Source: Neodiprion pinetum
Taxonomy: Eukaryota > Arthropoda > Insecta > Hymenoptera > Diprionidae
NCBI RefSeq assembly: GCF_021155775.2
Contig: NC_060232.1
Span: 8,935,257 to 8,999,256, forward strand
Length of the DNA stretch: 64,000 bases
Direction of reading: 5' to 3'
Shown: piece after piece, positions 48,584 through 59,942 of the stretch
Numbering within the stretch: position 1 is the first letter of the stretch
Layout: each line of letters opens with the position of its first letter
Position numbers and translations under genes: made by a program
The notes under the pieces: generated by a model
Told to the model about the DNA's origin: nothing
Databases searched by the model: none
The model's input: the letters and a program-made list of their open reading frames with translations, nothing else

Positions 48584-49684
48584 CCCGGGTACATATAAAA
48601 GCACAAGAATTTAAAAATAATATAAATAATCTAAAGTCAGGGGGGAAAAAAAACGTTTCATAATCTTCGGTAATTTTACTTGAACTTGATTCAAACAATA
48701 TCGTTACTGTTAAATAAAATTCAAACGGAAAATATACTTATACAGTGAAAAAAGCTGAGATATAACAATGATATGAGATAAGGTTTTGTATTAATTAGGA
48801 TGTTCAAAATTATTGAACTGTTACATCGATTTCGGATTATTAATCTTGTCAAGGGTTCTTTTCCCGCTTAAATTGATCACATCTGAAGGTTTTATGATCT
48901 TTTGATTGACTTTTTTGTTAACGATGTGATAAGGTCGGGGAGAATATTAACGAGATATCGGTAGATTGATGGTGTACGGCATAATCTGATTTATTTAGGA
49001 AACTGGAAAAAGTCTACAAGAACAAAAAATTATATTTTCACATTACAACTATGCTATAATTTACAATTTTTTAAAATCTTTTCTACACAATTTGCGGTAG
49101 GGGTTTGCTCAGCGAACAAGAGATTAGAATCGGATTCAACTTACCGGAGTGTAATAATTTTTACTTTTCTAATTGATGAACTTTTTCTCAAATTGTTTGT
49201 ATCATTGATCGTGTTATTCGAAATTTCACAGATTCGTTTCGTATCGCAAAGTCGGAATGCTGTTTTTTTCCACTTCCGCAACTTCTGTTTCTGTTTCATT
49301 ACACTCAGGTTTAACTGAAAACCGTTTGGAACTTATCGTTTCATAATCGTAACGTTTATTAATTCTGCGAATGCTGCGATTCCAGTTGAATTTTTTTTTT
49401 TTTTTTTGTTGTTAAAACATGCACGAAGTTGTCTCGGTCAAATTATTCTTCTAGTAAGAGGAAAGATTTTCATTTCAAGTTTTTCATTTCCTTTTCATCT
49501 CCTATGCCTTTGAAATATTTAGCCTGAGGTACAAACCGGTGACGAGAACATATTTTTGACAAAACAAGCTAATATCGCTTTCCCATCCAGTAAAAGCCCC
49601 TGGAGGAAGGAACTCGGCTTTAATTTTCTTGCGCGGGGGAGAAGGAACGAAAAAGAAGGAATACGGGGGAGGAAAAATAGAGGG

Positions 49685-49686
<2 letters not shown>

Positions 49687-49724
<38 letters not shown>

Positions 49725-49728
49725 AGAG
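49687..49728. repeat. GA microsatellite
   Basis: More than fifteen GA dinucleotides followed by AAGAAGAGAA. The Arg-Glu repeat frame across it is an artefact. Confidence 0.95.
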
Positions 49729-50032
49729 AATAGGTACAAGGGGCTCCGAAAAGTTACGACGCTTCGCGTGCCGCGCGGCAAACTTCATGAACCCCAAAGA
49801 AGCCGGGGTATTTTGGCCGTAAATCACGGCGAAGTATCGCAACTTTTACCACCAGTTTATGGATATTCTATGTAGATCCTAAACGAAAGTGTGAAAGTGA
49901 TCCGAATCAAGCCCTAAATCTTTAAAGTGAAAGATCGAAAATGTTTCTCGGTCCGTTGCATAAATTCACTCTTTTCATAGGATCTATAACGCTTTCCATC
50001 CACCTAGAATTTCAACGCCTATAACAATGGTA

Positions 50033-50461
50033 CACTGAGAAAAATTTCATTTGTTCTAGTAACTAGAAAAATTCAGTAAAACAGGTGTCGTTAAAAAAAA
50101 CTGTATGAATATTGTTGGGATTACGAAAAACGAGGTACGCGTAATCATTTTATGCTATTTTTGATCCTTTTTTGGTAATTGCAACGCAAAATCAGTTTGT
50201 GAGGGTTACTCTACTTTTTTAGTTAAATAAGGATTTAACGTCAATTTATCGTTGCACAAGCATTAAATTTTCGCAACAATTACAAGAAAATATAGTAACA
50301 GTGATCGTAGAGAAAAAGAATAGTAACGGATACTAGACTTTCCGGTAACAGCTAGAAAACTAATTTTCATTTTGTACTTAGAACTATATTTTTCGATTGT
50401 GGTAAGAAATGAAAATAGTTTAGGACTGAGCGGTACCTGGAACTAAAAATTCCTCTCAGTG
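50033..50461 (-). mobile_element. Family A MITE, copy A3 (full length, 429 bp)
   Basis: It begins CACTGAGAAAAATTTC and ends CTCTCAGTG, with the same body as the 61.8-kb copy in reverse orientation. Landmarks include ATTACGAAAAACGAGGTACG, CAACGCAAAATCAGTTTGTG, AAAATATAGTAACAGTGATC and GGATACTAGACTTTCCGG. An internal inverted pair (TTCCGGTAAC near 50340 and GGTACCTGGAA near 50431) may allow further folding. The left flank is TA but the right flank is TG, so the target duplication has decayed. No frame longer than chance is present, so it is non-autonomous. Confidence 0.9.
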
Positions 50462-52261
50462 TGTGAATTTACGTCTTGTAAATAAATCGGTATTAAAAAT
50501 TTTTAAGACAGTCGTTTTTGCTTGAAAACATTTTTCTACAGCATAAAAACAGGATTTTCCGTTTCCATTAAAAATCAGAGCTAATATTAAAAAACCTAAT
50601 TTTCAAGACCATCAAAAAAATTCAGACCCTCTAAAACTCGTTTTAATTTACCGATAACTTCAACCGCTTGTGATTTAGTTACCCAAAAATTACTTGACTA
50701 CAGTTCGTATCAACATAATTTCAGGATCTAGCATGTATATATAGTTGAATTGAAAAGTGTTCAACTCAGTGTAGTGAAAGAAATTTTACCCAATATAAAA
50801 GCTTATTTCCCAACTTATCGCTATCGTTGTGGCTATTTTCGCAAACACTTTTCCCACAAGCGTATAGCAAAAATCACTGTACCGATAAGAAATCAAATCC
50901 GGGTTCGGAACGTATCCGAGGTGCGAAAAGAAGCGACGGAAAAGAATCCGGAGTTATCGGAGCCCGGAGGGTGGATCAAAAGGATGAACGAGAATGCGCG
51001 AGATCCCGGAAAATATTTTACAGAATAGATACTGAAAGAGTAAAAGCACTTCGGGCAGTTGCCAGCCGAGCCGCGATGCATCGGCGATAAAACCTTTCGA
51101 CCCGCCTCGAATACCGGCCACTTTCGCTCTGCAGTCGGTCGGATTTTGCACGGAGCCTCGGATTTATGCATGCATTTAACGTCGACGCAACAACAATCTC
51201 GAATCCTTAATGAAGCGACGTTTGTTACCCTCGATAGCTTCCGACGAGCCCCTCGATTTCACACCGAGTTCACTAACAAAGTGACGGTTTGACCTTGCGC
51301 CTAATACTCTCCAAGGAATTATCTACCGCCATTGTCAAGGAGACGAAATCTCGCGTGAAAGCTCAGCTAATTCTGCGAAAGGTGAACGCGAACCAGAATC
51401 TCATCCACTTTTATCATTTTTTCCTATTCATCGGCGTGCGGAGAAAGTTTGCGATGAGAATCCGAGGGAAGAAATTATTCTATCAAACTTTGTTAATTAT
51501 TAAAAGTTTCGGCTGAAAATTTTCCATGCTACACTGTATACCACAAAATATTTTCTCATCACTTATCAAACACTTTTAATAGTCAAATGGAGAATGATTG
51601 TAAATTTTAACCGCGGGTAACGAGTAATATAATATCACTGCAGAAATGTTATTCGAGTTTTCCAGCAACGATCTTATAGAAATTTCTAAAAAACATTTTT
51701 TATATTTGGCGTGAGATTTTAAAAAAAATTTTTTCTTTTTTTTTCGTTTTTTCTCTCATCCAAACAAATTTGAACCGAGCTGAAAGGTCGATCCGAGGTA
51801 AAAATATAGGCATTTTTTAAGGGATCGCGTGCCCGATGTATCATAATTTGGAGAAAGTGGAGCGGAGAAAAAGGGTGTGAAAAATTCTGGGAACGGTATA
51901 AGGGCGAAGGTTTTTTTTTTATGCACGAAACACGTGTAACCCTATAAATGAAAAGAAAAGGAGAAAAAGAGAAAAAATACACACGCCTAGGTCAAATATT
52001 TACGAAAAATCTTGTACCCGTGGAATACTTGTCAGCTGGATTCTCGCATCCTTCTAGACTAGAAAATCGACTACCTACCTTCGGTGCAAATATTCTCGTA
52101 ACTACCGTATAGCTACCCTTGTGACCCCGATATTTCATCGGCTGCTCACTCAAAACTCACAAATATATGTTCACATGCTACATACACGCATATTGTATGT
52201 ATTCGCGTAAAAATCAGGTGAAACTCATACGATCCCGAGGTGTGAATTGTTTCCTGGATCC

Positions 52262-52689
52262 CAATGAGAAAAATTTCATTTGTTATAATGACTAAAAAAA
52301 TTCAGTAAAACGCGTATCGTTAAAAAAACTGTTTGAATATGGTTAAAATTACGAAAAACGAGATACGCGTAACCATTTCGCGCTATTGTCGATCCTTTTT
52401 TGGTAAATGCAACGCAAAATCAGTTTGTGAGGTTTACTCTACTTTTTTAGTTAAAGAAGACTTTGACATCAATTTATTGTTGCACAAGCATTTAATTTTC
52501 GCAACAGTTGCGAGAAAATATAGTAACAATGATCGTAATGAGAAAGAATAGTAACAGATACTAGAATTTCTGGCAACAGCTAGAAAACTAATTTTCATTT
52601 TGTACCTAGAAGTATATTTTTCGATCGTGGTAGAAAATGAAAATCGTTAAGGACTGAGCGGTAACCGGAACTAAAAATTTCACCCAGTG
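52262..52689 (-). mobile_element. Family A MITE, copy A4 (full length, 428 bp)
   Basis: It is collinear with copy A3 and in the same orientation, about 1.8 kb away. The ends are mutated: CAATGAGAAAAATTTC on the left and CACCCAGTG on the right. The bodies look about nine-tenths identical by eye (not computed). The internal frames differ between copies and are broken, so no protein is encoded. Confidence 0.9.
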
Positions 52690-53603
52690 CACCTCTTCAC
52701 CTAGTTTTTCGATACCGTTGACACTCGTATTCGTTTTTCTTCTTCTTTAATGCGAAAATTTGATGCACGAAAAAATTCCTGAGAAACATTTTCAAGAAAA
52801 ATCTGCATGATTTCTGAAAAAGGCAAATAGAAAAATGGAAAACCAGAAACCCTGAAAATCATCGGAATTTCGAGACGCCGCGCCGGAGAAATTGAAAGAT
52901 ATAAAACGTGGCAAATTTTTACATGCTAAAACTATTAATATAAGTTCCGGCTGAAATTTCCTCGAATAAGATGACGGAAAGAAGAATTAAAATGCACGAG
53001 GTTTCTAATCCGAGTATGAAAGGCAAGATTAGTCGTTGCTCCGAATCTCATGATCGCTCAATTAGAGAGGAGCTAATTAAGATCCGCCTTTGGATAAATG
53101 GCCAACGATTAAACGATACCGCTTCAACAAATCGTCTGGCGGTTAATATATTCGATACGTCGGCCAAACGAAAGTGTAAAAAGACAAGGAAGAGAAGAGA
53201 AAAGAAGAACTTGATGAGATTAGAGAGGGTCGTTAAATTCGGTCTAATTCCGTTCGATGAGACGATCGACGATCCAACAGCGCGATGTAAAATTGTATCC
53301 ATAATCCGTGAACCGATTCCCCAGTTTTTGTTTCGCCGGACGAGGGTGATCGTTCATTAATAAGAGAACCCGGCTTGGTTTCGGGCTGTTTGATAGAGGA
53401 GGAATGACGGTAATAAGTAACGAGGCCGGGATCGGCATTGATGCACCAGAAACGACACGGGCTGCGGCTTCGCCCCTTCGGCAAAGCCACATCGACGACC
53501 ATTAATCACGCCGCGTTTCACTATAACTCAATCAGATGTTGCCGTAAAGGAACTTCTGCTATCGGAAGAGAAAAGGTCCGAGTGAGAGAGAGAAAGAGGA
53601 AGT

Positions 53604-53622
53604 AGAAGAAGAAGAAGAAGAA
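53604..53622. repeat. GAA microsatellite
   Basis: About six GAA trinucleotides in a longer purine-rich stretch starting near 53580. Confidence 0.85.
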
Positions 53623-53878
53623 TAGAAAATAAAAAAGTAAAAACCGTCGACTCGACGCGGTCACTGGACCACTTTGAGTATCCAGTAACAGATGAGTAAT
53701 GATCTCTGGCAAAGGACGAGGAGATCCGTCTTATTTTCTTTTAGTCCTTATTTCCCTGACTCTCCTTTTCTCCCATACTGTACGGATGAATGTTGATCTT
53801 CCTTGCGAATGCCTTGTAAAAATTTTGCCAAGTATTTTCAAGATTATCGTCACCGAGCTGCAGGATTTGTCACAGTGA

Positions 53879-54215
53879 CAATGAGAAACAATTTCGGTTT
53901 TTTACGTATATACAATTGCTGGAAATTTGAGAAAAATGGATATCGTTATAATTAATCGTACGAATATATTTGGAGTTAGAAAAAAATCTTATAGAGAAAT
54001 TAACCGTATTATATATAATTACTGTCTAACTCGCAACACCGAGTTTTACAAAATAAAAAAATTAATGCGAGCAATTGTAATCGAAAAGAATAATAACATA
54101 TTCTGGATTATCTGGTTATAGCTAGAAGCCTGATTTTTATTTTGTAACTAGAATCGTAAAACTTTCGGTTATGATAAAAAATGTCAACAGATGAGGCTGC
54201 ATTGAATTCTGTTGG
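53879..54215 (-). mobile_element. Family A MITE, copy A6 (decayed)
   Basis: It begins CAATGAGAAACAATTTC, like copy A4, and later carries AAAGAATAATAACATATTCTGG, then GGTTATAGCTAGAAGCC, TTTTATTTTGTAACTAGAA and GGTTATGATAAAAAATG. These match the family order with many substitutions. The centre is shortened and the right end is uncertain (about 54215). It is older than A3-A5. Confidence 0.65.
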
Positions 54216-56840
54216 AATCGATCAATATCCCATGAAATAAGCACTTCAGTTTCCAGCGCAATAAAAAAAAAAAAAACAAAACGCAGAACGCAGCGCTAAA
54301 ACGTTCTGATTCCTTAGATTTGTTCGGTTGAATGGAAGAATGGATTTACGGATAATCATCGATTAGTTTTCACGCCGGAATTCGAAGAGTGCAGCAGCTA
54401 AGTTTTATCATTCGAATTTTCATCCTTGGATGTTCATCCGTTTTAATCTCAGTTCGTTGAAATGGAATTCAAGGTAATTACTCGTAGACATCTTATTTGA
54501 ATACAGACGTAATGCAGGGGTAAAAAGTTTTCCGATTATTTTCAGCAGGGTGATCATTCACTCTTCAGACTTCATAATTTATCCTGACTCACGATCGAAA
54601 ATTTCTCGTTTTTACACTACGGCGATTTTTAGTTACAGGGTGTGGAAATAAAAATGTCGTTAAAAACTTTTCAAGACTTCAAAGAGCATTTTTTCGCATC
54701 TTTTCATCCGAAGAACGATTAATTGTCTGGGATTTTCTCCAAGCTTTTCCGGATGCGGAAATTAAGTTTCTCGGCACGAATCGACGTCGAAACAGTTGGC
54801 AACTTTTTTTTTCCCCCGAAGATGTATTAAACCGTACGAATCTTACATTTTCGCCTGCAAGGATATTCCCTCTATCGGCGTTGGCTGCGAGACACAAGAT
54901 GAAGTGTTAATATCGTGCCAGCAATTTCCTCGAGTCGATTTAATTTCGTACACTTATCATCCGAAGTGAGCAATTTATACCTTGGCCTCTTTGACGTATC
55001 GTTTAATACGGTTTTATTATTATACTCGGAGAGTAAAATGGATCTTATAAAACGGCTTCGTTAGCCCGTGACATTAGGAAATCGAAAACCGTGAATCAAC
55101 TCGCATTCTTTCCTTGGAATGTAGAAAAGTTCAATGGATTAAAAAGAGAAAAAAAATGTATCTCCGTAGTTTGATGAAAAATAATTTGCTACTCAGTTTT
55201 CTTTACACCAGTTTCAAGTAAAGTTGAAACAGATTCAACAGGTTGAAAAAATTTGCGATCCGAAAGACGGTGAAAAAATTTAACTCAATTATTTGAAAAA
55301 TATTCAAGTATTTCTCACAGACGTATAAAAAACTGGAATTTTTTCACCCGCATGAAACTTCCCACTCGACGATTTTTATCCTATGATTCGTAAATTTTTC
55401 AGAGAGTCCGCGGAAATTTCGAGCTCATAATTAATCCTAGGCCAATGATCGTTATTAGTCTTTGCACGTTTTGCTGCATCGACCGTCAGTCAATGGCATA
55501 CGTCGCTTTGTGTTTCCGCTTCGTCTGCCTTGCATAACTCGACCTCGCTTCTATTCATCGAATGATAATTTATACGAGACCGGGATGATCCGCGCGATAC
55601 GAATCACGAATTGACCGTCAATTACGTACGAGAGTGGATACGCATTCTGTTGTACGTCGACATTTCCAATTTACAGTTACAGGATGTATAACGCCCGTGG
55701 CAATCGATGCAAAACCCTGCCTAACGATCATCGGTTACCGATTATCAAATCGAGGGCGGAAAAATCTAAACGCGTAAAATTTGTTGTGGAATTAAATTTG
55801 TCGGAGGTTTAATTATCTTTATTTAGTTATCGACAGCTCGCTTCCCGTTTCTCGTTATTCTTTTTCTTGTTTGGGTTCAATGTCAACACACCGCGTGATC
55901 ATTAGGCGACTATTTATCTTCAATTATCGCGACATCGAAACTCGACAATTTTAGAATTGTAATAATGACGCATTACTCTGTTTAGTCCGAACCGCAAAGC
56001 AGTTGATTACCGTTGAAATTTAGTGTGCACTATTCGGCAACATTTTTTTAAATCATTCACACTTTACAAGTCATTCGAAATTTTATGTATTCTTCACAAA
56101 TTCTTCAAGCATATTTAAAGAAGCTTCAAATTTCTTGAAACATCATCAAGTCGTATCAAATCTTTTGAAATATTTAAGAATTTGAAGAAGGTGAGATTTT
56201 GTGAAATTTTGTAACTTCAAATTAAGTGGAGATCCTTTCGAATCGGATGAAATATTTTGATTATTCTTCAGAAATCCGTTTCGATCACCGAATATTCACA
56301 AAATCTTTATACGTGAGATAAAAAAAATTCGATGTCGCAAAATGAGACGAAATCTTGTCGTTAAACCCGTCAACGAATCATAGCAAAATCGTATCTAAAG
56401 TCAGAAAAGTTCGCAATAAGTGATTTTAGCCTCTCAGAGTCGAAAAGGCCTTTTTTTCATATCCCGCAAGGCTAGGGATAAAAAATAGGGGGTAAAAGAT
56501 GATTTCCGAATTTTATCCAATGCAGATTCGCGTCTCGCCGTAACTTCGACGTCGGAGAATTACATTCGATCCGATCGTGCGAAGGGAAGCTTGAATTCTT
56601 CCTATTTTCTATATAAAAGGTGAGAGGCGGATTCGGGGGTGAAAACGAGGATAAAATGAGGGGGAGAACGGAGCGGAAAAAAGTGGTGTGTTAAAAGTGG
56701 TAACGAAGGAAAGAGCAGCCCCGGCAGCTACTACTGGAAAGTGAGATTTACGACACGGGAGTTTAATCAGCACACGGAACCCTGGCCATTCGTAATAATT
56801 AAGGATGGAGCATAGACCAACGGAACGAAACGAAACGGTT

Positions 56841-56849
56841 ACTTACCTG
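56841..56849 (-). other. Consensus splice donor on the minus strand (candidate)
   Basis: Read on the minus strand the sequence is CAG followed by GTAAGT, the full metazoan 5' splice-site consensus, cut between 56847 and 56846. The would-be exon lies at higher coordinates and includes the GT/GA microsatellite, so it could only be untranslated. Such a 9-mer is expected by chance at low frequency in 128 kb of strand. Confidence 0.15.
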
Positions 56850-56889
56850 TTTCTGTATGCGTGCGTATGTGTTGCGTGGCTGGTGTGCA

Positions 56890-56924
<35 letters not shown>
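56890..56924. repeat. Compound CT/CA microsatellite
   Basis: About eight CT units (56890-56905) pass directly into about ten CA units. Confidence 0.95.
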
Positions 56925-58230
56925 ACACCAGAACCTACTCACGCTGTTGGGATCTGCCGCTGCTGGAAGATGCCGCGGGCTTATGCACTTTGGAGTTTGG
57001 ACTTCGTTACTTTACTTACCTACCTCTGTTTATTACGACACCCCCGATGCTCGAAGTGCAGCTCTGCTGCTCGCCCAGGGATGATTTAAAATCCAAACTC
57101 AGGCGGAAGCTCGTTGCCCGGAAATCGATACGTTTTATTTGTTTCTCAGTCTTGCAGGGTGTATTTTTATCAAATTATTATGATCGTAGAGCTATTTTAA
57201 CCTGTTTTAAAATAAGAAAATATAATTAATGGAATTGTGAAGAAAAGCTTGGATGTCGATGCTGCGTTTGTAATTGCTTCAAAATTACGACAAATTTAGT
57301 GGATTTGCTCGATTTCACTTTACCTTAGGAGTTTTTATAGTCGGAATATTGTTTTCTGAAAATTCAGTACAACAGTTTTTCTTGTCATATTGGCATCTTC
57401 AATATTGTAATGGTAATATCGAATCGATGACTAAAAAAAAAAAAAAATTATTTTCTAGGCTTCTGAATAAAATGAGATATCTTAGAGTCAAGTAGAACTA
57501 ATGTACTAGATTTTTAACAATTTTTAAGTGATTTAAGTACCATAGCTTTTCTTCAAATCTCACGTATTTTCTGTCTTTGCATTTTAAAGAGATCTTACCT
57601 GGATTACGAAAATAATAATTCTTCAAATACTCGATGCACGGCCATCTCGTAATGTGAAGTAAGTAAAAAGTATGGTTTTTTTGCTATCCAACCTTCTTAA
57701 CAGAGAGCATATTTTCTATCAAGCCACAAGTGTCGGAAGGCAAGCAAAGTAGAGCCGAGTTTCTAACGCCGAATATCCTGCAGCGCCATCTGTTTTAAAT
57801 CTTGAACATTTGCCTAATTGGATTATTCGCGACTCTTTTTATCTCCAATTAAGACGGCCATTTTTAATCCACGATCCTCTTACGATCAAGCGGATTTTCA
57901 TTCACACTGATGATAAAGTGTTGCGCCTGCACGCGTTTCTTACTCTTAATTCTCTTATTTTTTCGCGTTTTACGTATTTACGGAATTCGAGTCACAGAAC
58001 TCGCAGCCGTGCGTAACAAAATCCTGGTGATAAAAGAGGATGGAAAGAATAAAACGAAAAACAGATGCTTCGAGTGAACCGGCTCTCCTTAAGATCTCGC
58101 CGCGTCTTGCATCACGTGGAACGGTTTCCAGAGCGTTCTGGATATCATTTCCACTATTCACGGCAGTGCAGTTTTACGACTGAACAAGAATAAGCCGCGG
58201 ATTCCTCTCGTCTCATTTCCTTGGGATTAG

Positions 58231-58376
58231 TTCCATCAGTTTTTTCGCCGGACCGATACACCCTTCGATCGATGATTAACAACCACTTTTTTGAGGATAT
58301 CAGCCAGTCGTCTGATAGATGGATAAAATCGTGGGAGGGAAGGAAGAAAACCCGCGAAAAGGACGAAATTGATTCG
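58231..58376 (+). other. Candidate internal exon (146 bp), unproven
   Basis: A pyrimidine-rich stretch ends in GGATTAG at 58230, and a strong donor GTAAGT begins at 58377. Between them one frame is open for 48 codons after two leading bases. The conceptual peptide is hydrophilic, with a basic/acidic C-terminal half, and matches no domain I know. No flanking exon has been identified. Confidence 0.15.
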
Positions 58377-58969
58377 GTAAGTCAGGTAAAGAGAAGTGGG
58401 TGAGAGAGAAGGGACAAAAGTATCAAGGATCTTTCGAGTTTTCTTCGGACCACGATTATTACGATACATTAAACATTCATTGCTCGCGAAGCGAACGCGG
58501 TTCGCGGTTGCGAATTTTTTAATCCAGAGAATAAAGGGGAGCCGGTATCCCCGATCTCGCCACTTCCTTCCCGATCTTGTTCCCGTTGAAACAGCCACTT
58601 CAAAGCCGCCGCCATCGCGAAACTCCGCAACGCACTTGTTGTATTCGCATCTCTTTGCACCGGAACGCGGTGAATTCTACCAGAAAAGGACTTCGCCTCA
58701 AGCTACGTGCCTCTGTGTTCCTTATTTCCGTCTCTGGATACGCCCCGAAGGGCTTGAAACTGATCTCACGGAACGCTGAACCGTTACCCGATATTTTCAA
58801 GAAGAAAAACAAGACTGCTTTTAATTGGACTAACAAAGCAAAGAAGAAACGACAAAGAATTTAGAACTTGCTGGAATGCATTATATATTTTACGTGTTGA
58901 TTGCAAGATTTTAGATTACTCGATCACGGTTACACGCTAAACATGTTGGTACTTAAAGTTGGTCCAAGC

Positions 58970-59310
58970 GGCTTGAGAAGTTCTTGGATTCATATAACTT
59001 GGAAGTCACGAGTACAACGAGCTTGAATTGACCCATGCCTCGACTTTGCAAGAAACAATTCACGCGACTGAGCATAATATTTCCATTACTTTAAATCGCT
59101 TGAAACAATTTCAATTCGTATAATATCTGTGAGTTGAAATAATTGCGAATAATTACTTGACTGGAATTTTCAATGCGATTTATTTGACTTCGGGTGACTC
59201 GAGTTGACTTGAAATTACTGTTAATTGTGACTTGACGTAAGCTTCGTTGAGTTTACGCGACATTTGACTCGTGAATAACCTTGATCAAGTTTTAATTAAT
59301 CTTAAATAAT
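58970..59310. repeat. Degenerate CTTGAA/TGACT short-period array
   Basis: CTTGA occurs at least seven times and TGACT or CGACT at least six times in about 340 bases. The densest part is GAGTTGACTTGAAATTAC near 59200. Spacing is often 10-12 bases. It looks like an eroded satellite-like or minisatellite array. Confidence 0.45.
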
Positions 59311-59428
59311 GCTAATCACTCAAATTTATTGATCTCTAATTAAATTGAGGTTGATAATATTGAAGAAATCAATTTCAGATGTCACGCAGGGTGTTTTCAT
59401 TTTTCCTCCTTTTCCTTGCCACTCTTTC

Positions 59429-59430
<2 letters not shown>

Positions 59431-59459
<29 letters not shown>
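59431..59459. repeat. CT microsatellite
   Basis: About fourteen CT dinucleotides. Confidence 0.95.
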
Positions 59460-59461
<2 letters not shown>

Positions 59462-59836
59462 TCTCTGTTTTTCACTTTTATTTTTCTTTTCACCGCATAT
59501 ACTTTATCGAACGGTATACTTCACTAGCAATATAAAAGTTTCTCCCCTCCGCCCCTCGGCGCGGTTACCTTAGTGGAAAAGTTTTGGTAAGAAATTAAGA
59601 TGGCCCGTAACACGTTGCTTCGTTTATTTCCTCCTTTTCCACTCCTCTCCGTGCGGCCAGCCGTTCTTTGCTCCAGTAGTGAAATCCACCGATGCGTGAA
59701 GGACGATGAAAGTCCAGAGTTCACCCCTGAAACTCCTTGAGGGTGGTAAAAAGTCCCTGCAACTTAAACTATAAAAATCGCCCCCCTGAAACTGTAAATA
59801 TTCCGGCAACTTGAATACCTACCTACAAGGGAGAAA

Positions 59837-59942
59837 AGTAGATAAAAAAAGAGGGCTGGTTCTGAAAACAACTAAGTGTCGGTAAATGTCGGTAATCGTC
59901 GGTAAGGGAATCTGTAATGAGAATCGGCCTTTCTTGTCTACT
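59837..59942 (+). repeat. Family C hairpin repeat, single copy
   Basis: It begins AGTAGATA and ends GTCTACT. GGCTGGTTCTGAAAACA pairs imperfectly with CTGTAATGAGAATCGGCC. The centre carries AACTAAGTGTCGGTAAATG and a small internal duplication of GTCGGTAA, absent from the 42.7-kb copies. This shows the unit is dispersed, not only tandem. Confidence 0.75.

Larger units (their letters stand above)
48122..53878. other. Non-coding block between and around family A copies
   Basis: Apart from the two full-length elements it contains unique AT-rich sequence, a 13-bp hairpin at 48544-48583, poly-T at 49391-49407, a GA tract and a GAA tract. Open frames at 50.75-51.3 kb lie on both strands in a GC-richer interval. 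The 129-codon frame at 52971-53360 is strongly basic and unrecognised. Confidence 0.5.
54216..59836. other. Non-coding block
   Basis: No supported gene. It contains the minus-strand donor-like site near 56.85 kb, a CT/CA tract, a candidate exon at 58.2-58.4 kb, a degenerate TTGACTTGAA-type array and a CT tract. A loose AAATTTCTTGAAACAT-like word repeats between 56050 and 56260, probably another degraded short-period repeat. TATATAAAAG at about 56609 is TATA-like but unsupported. Confidence 0.5.

Noticed and set aside
56605..56640. TATATAAAAG as a promoter
   Set aside because: A TATA-like word alone is common in AT-rich DNA, and no supported transcript or reading frame follows.
57137..57500. 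Possible further family A fossil
   Set aside because: Only isolated words such as AAAATTCAGTACAACAG match, and the order of landmarks is not preserved.
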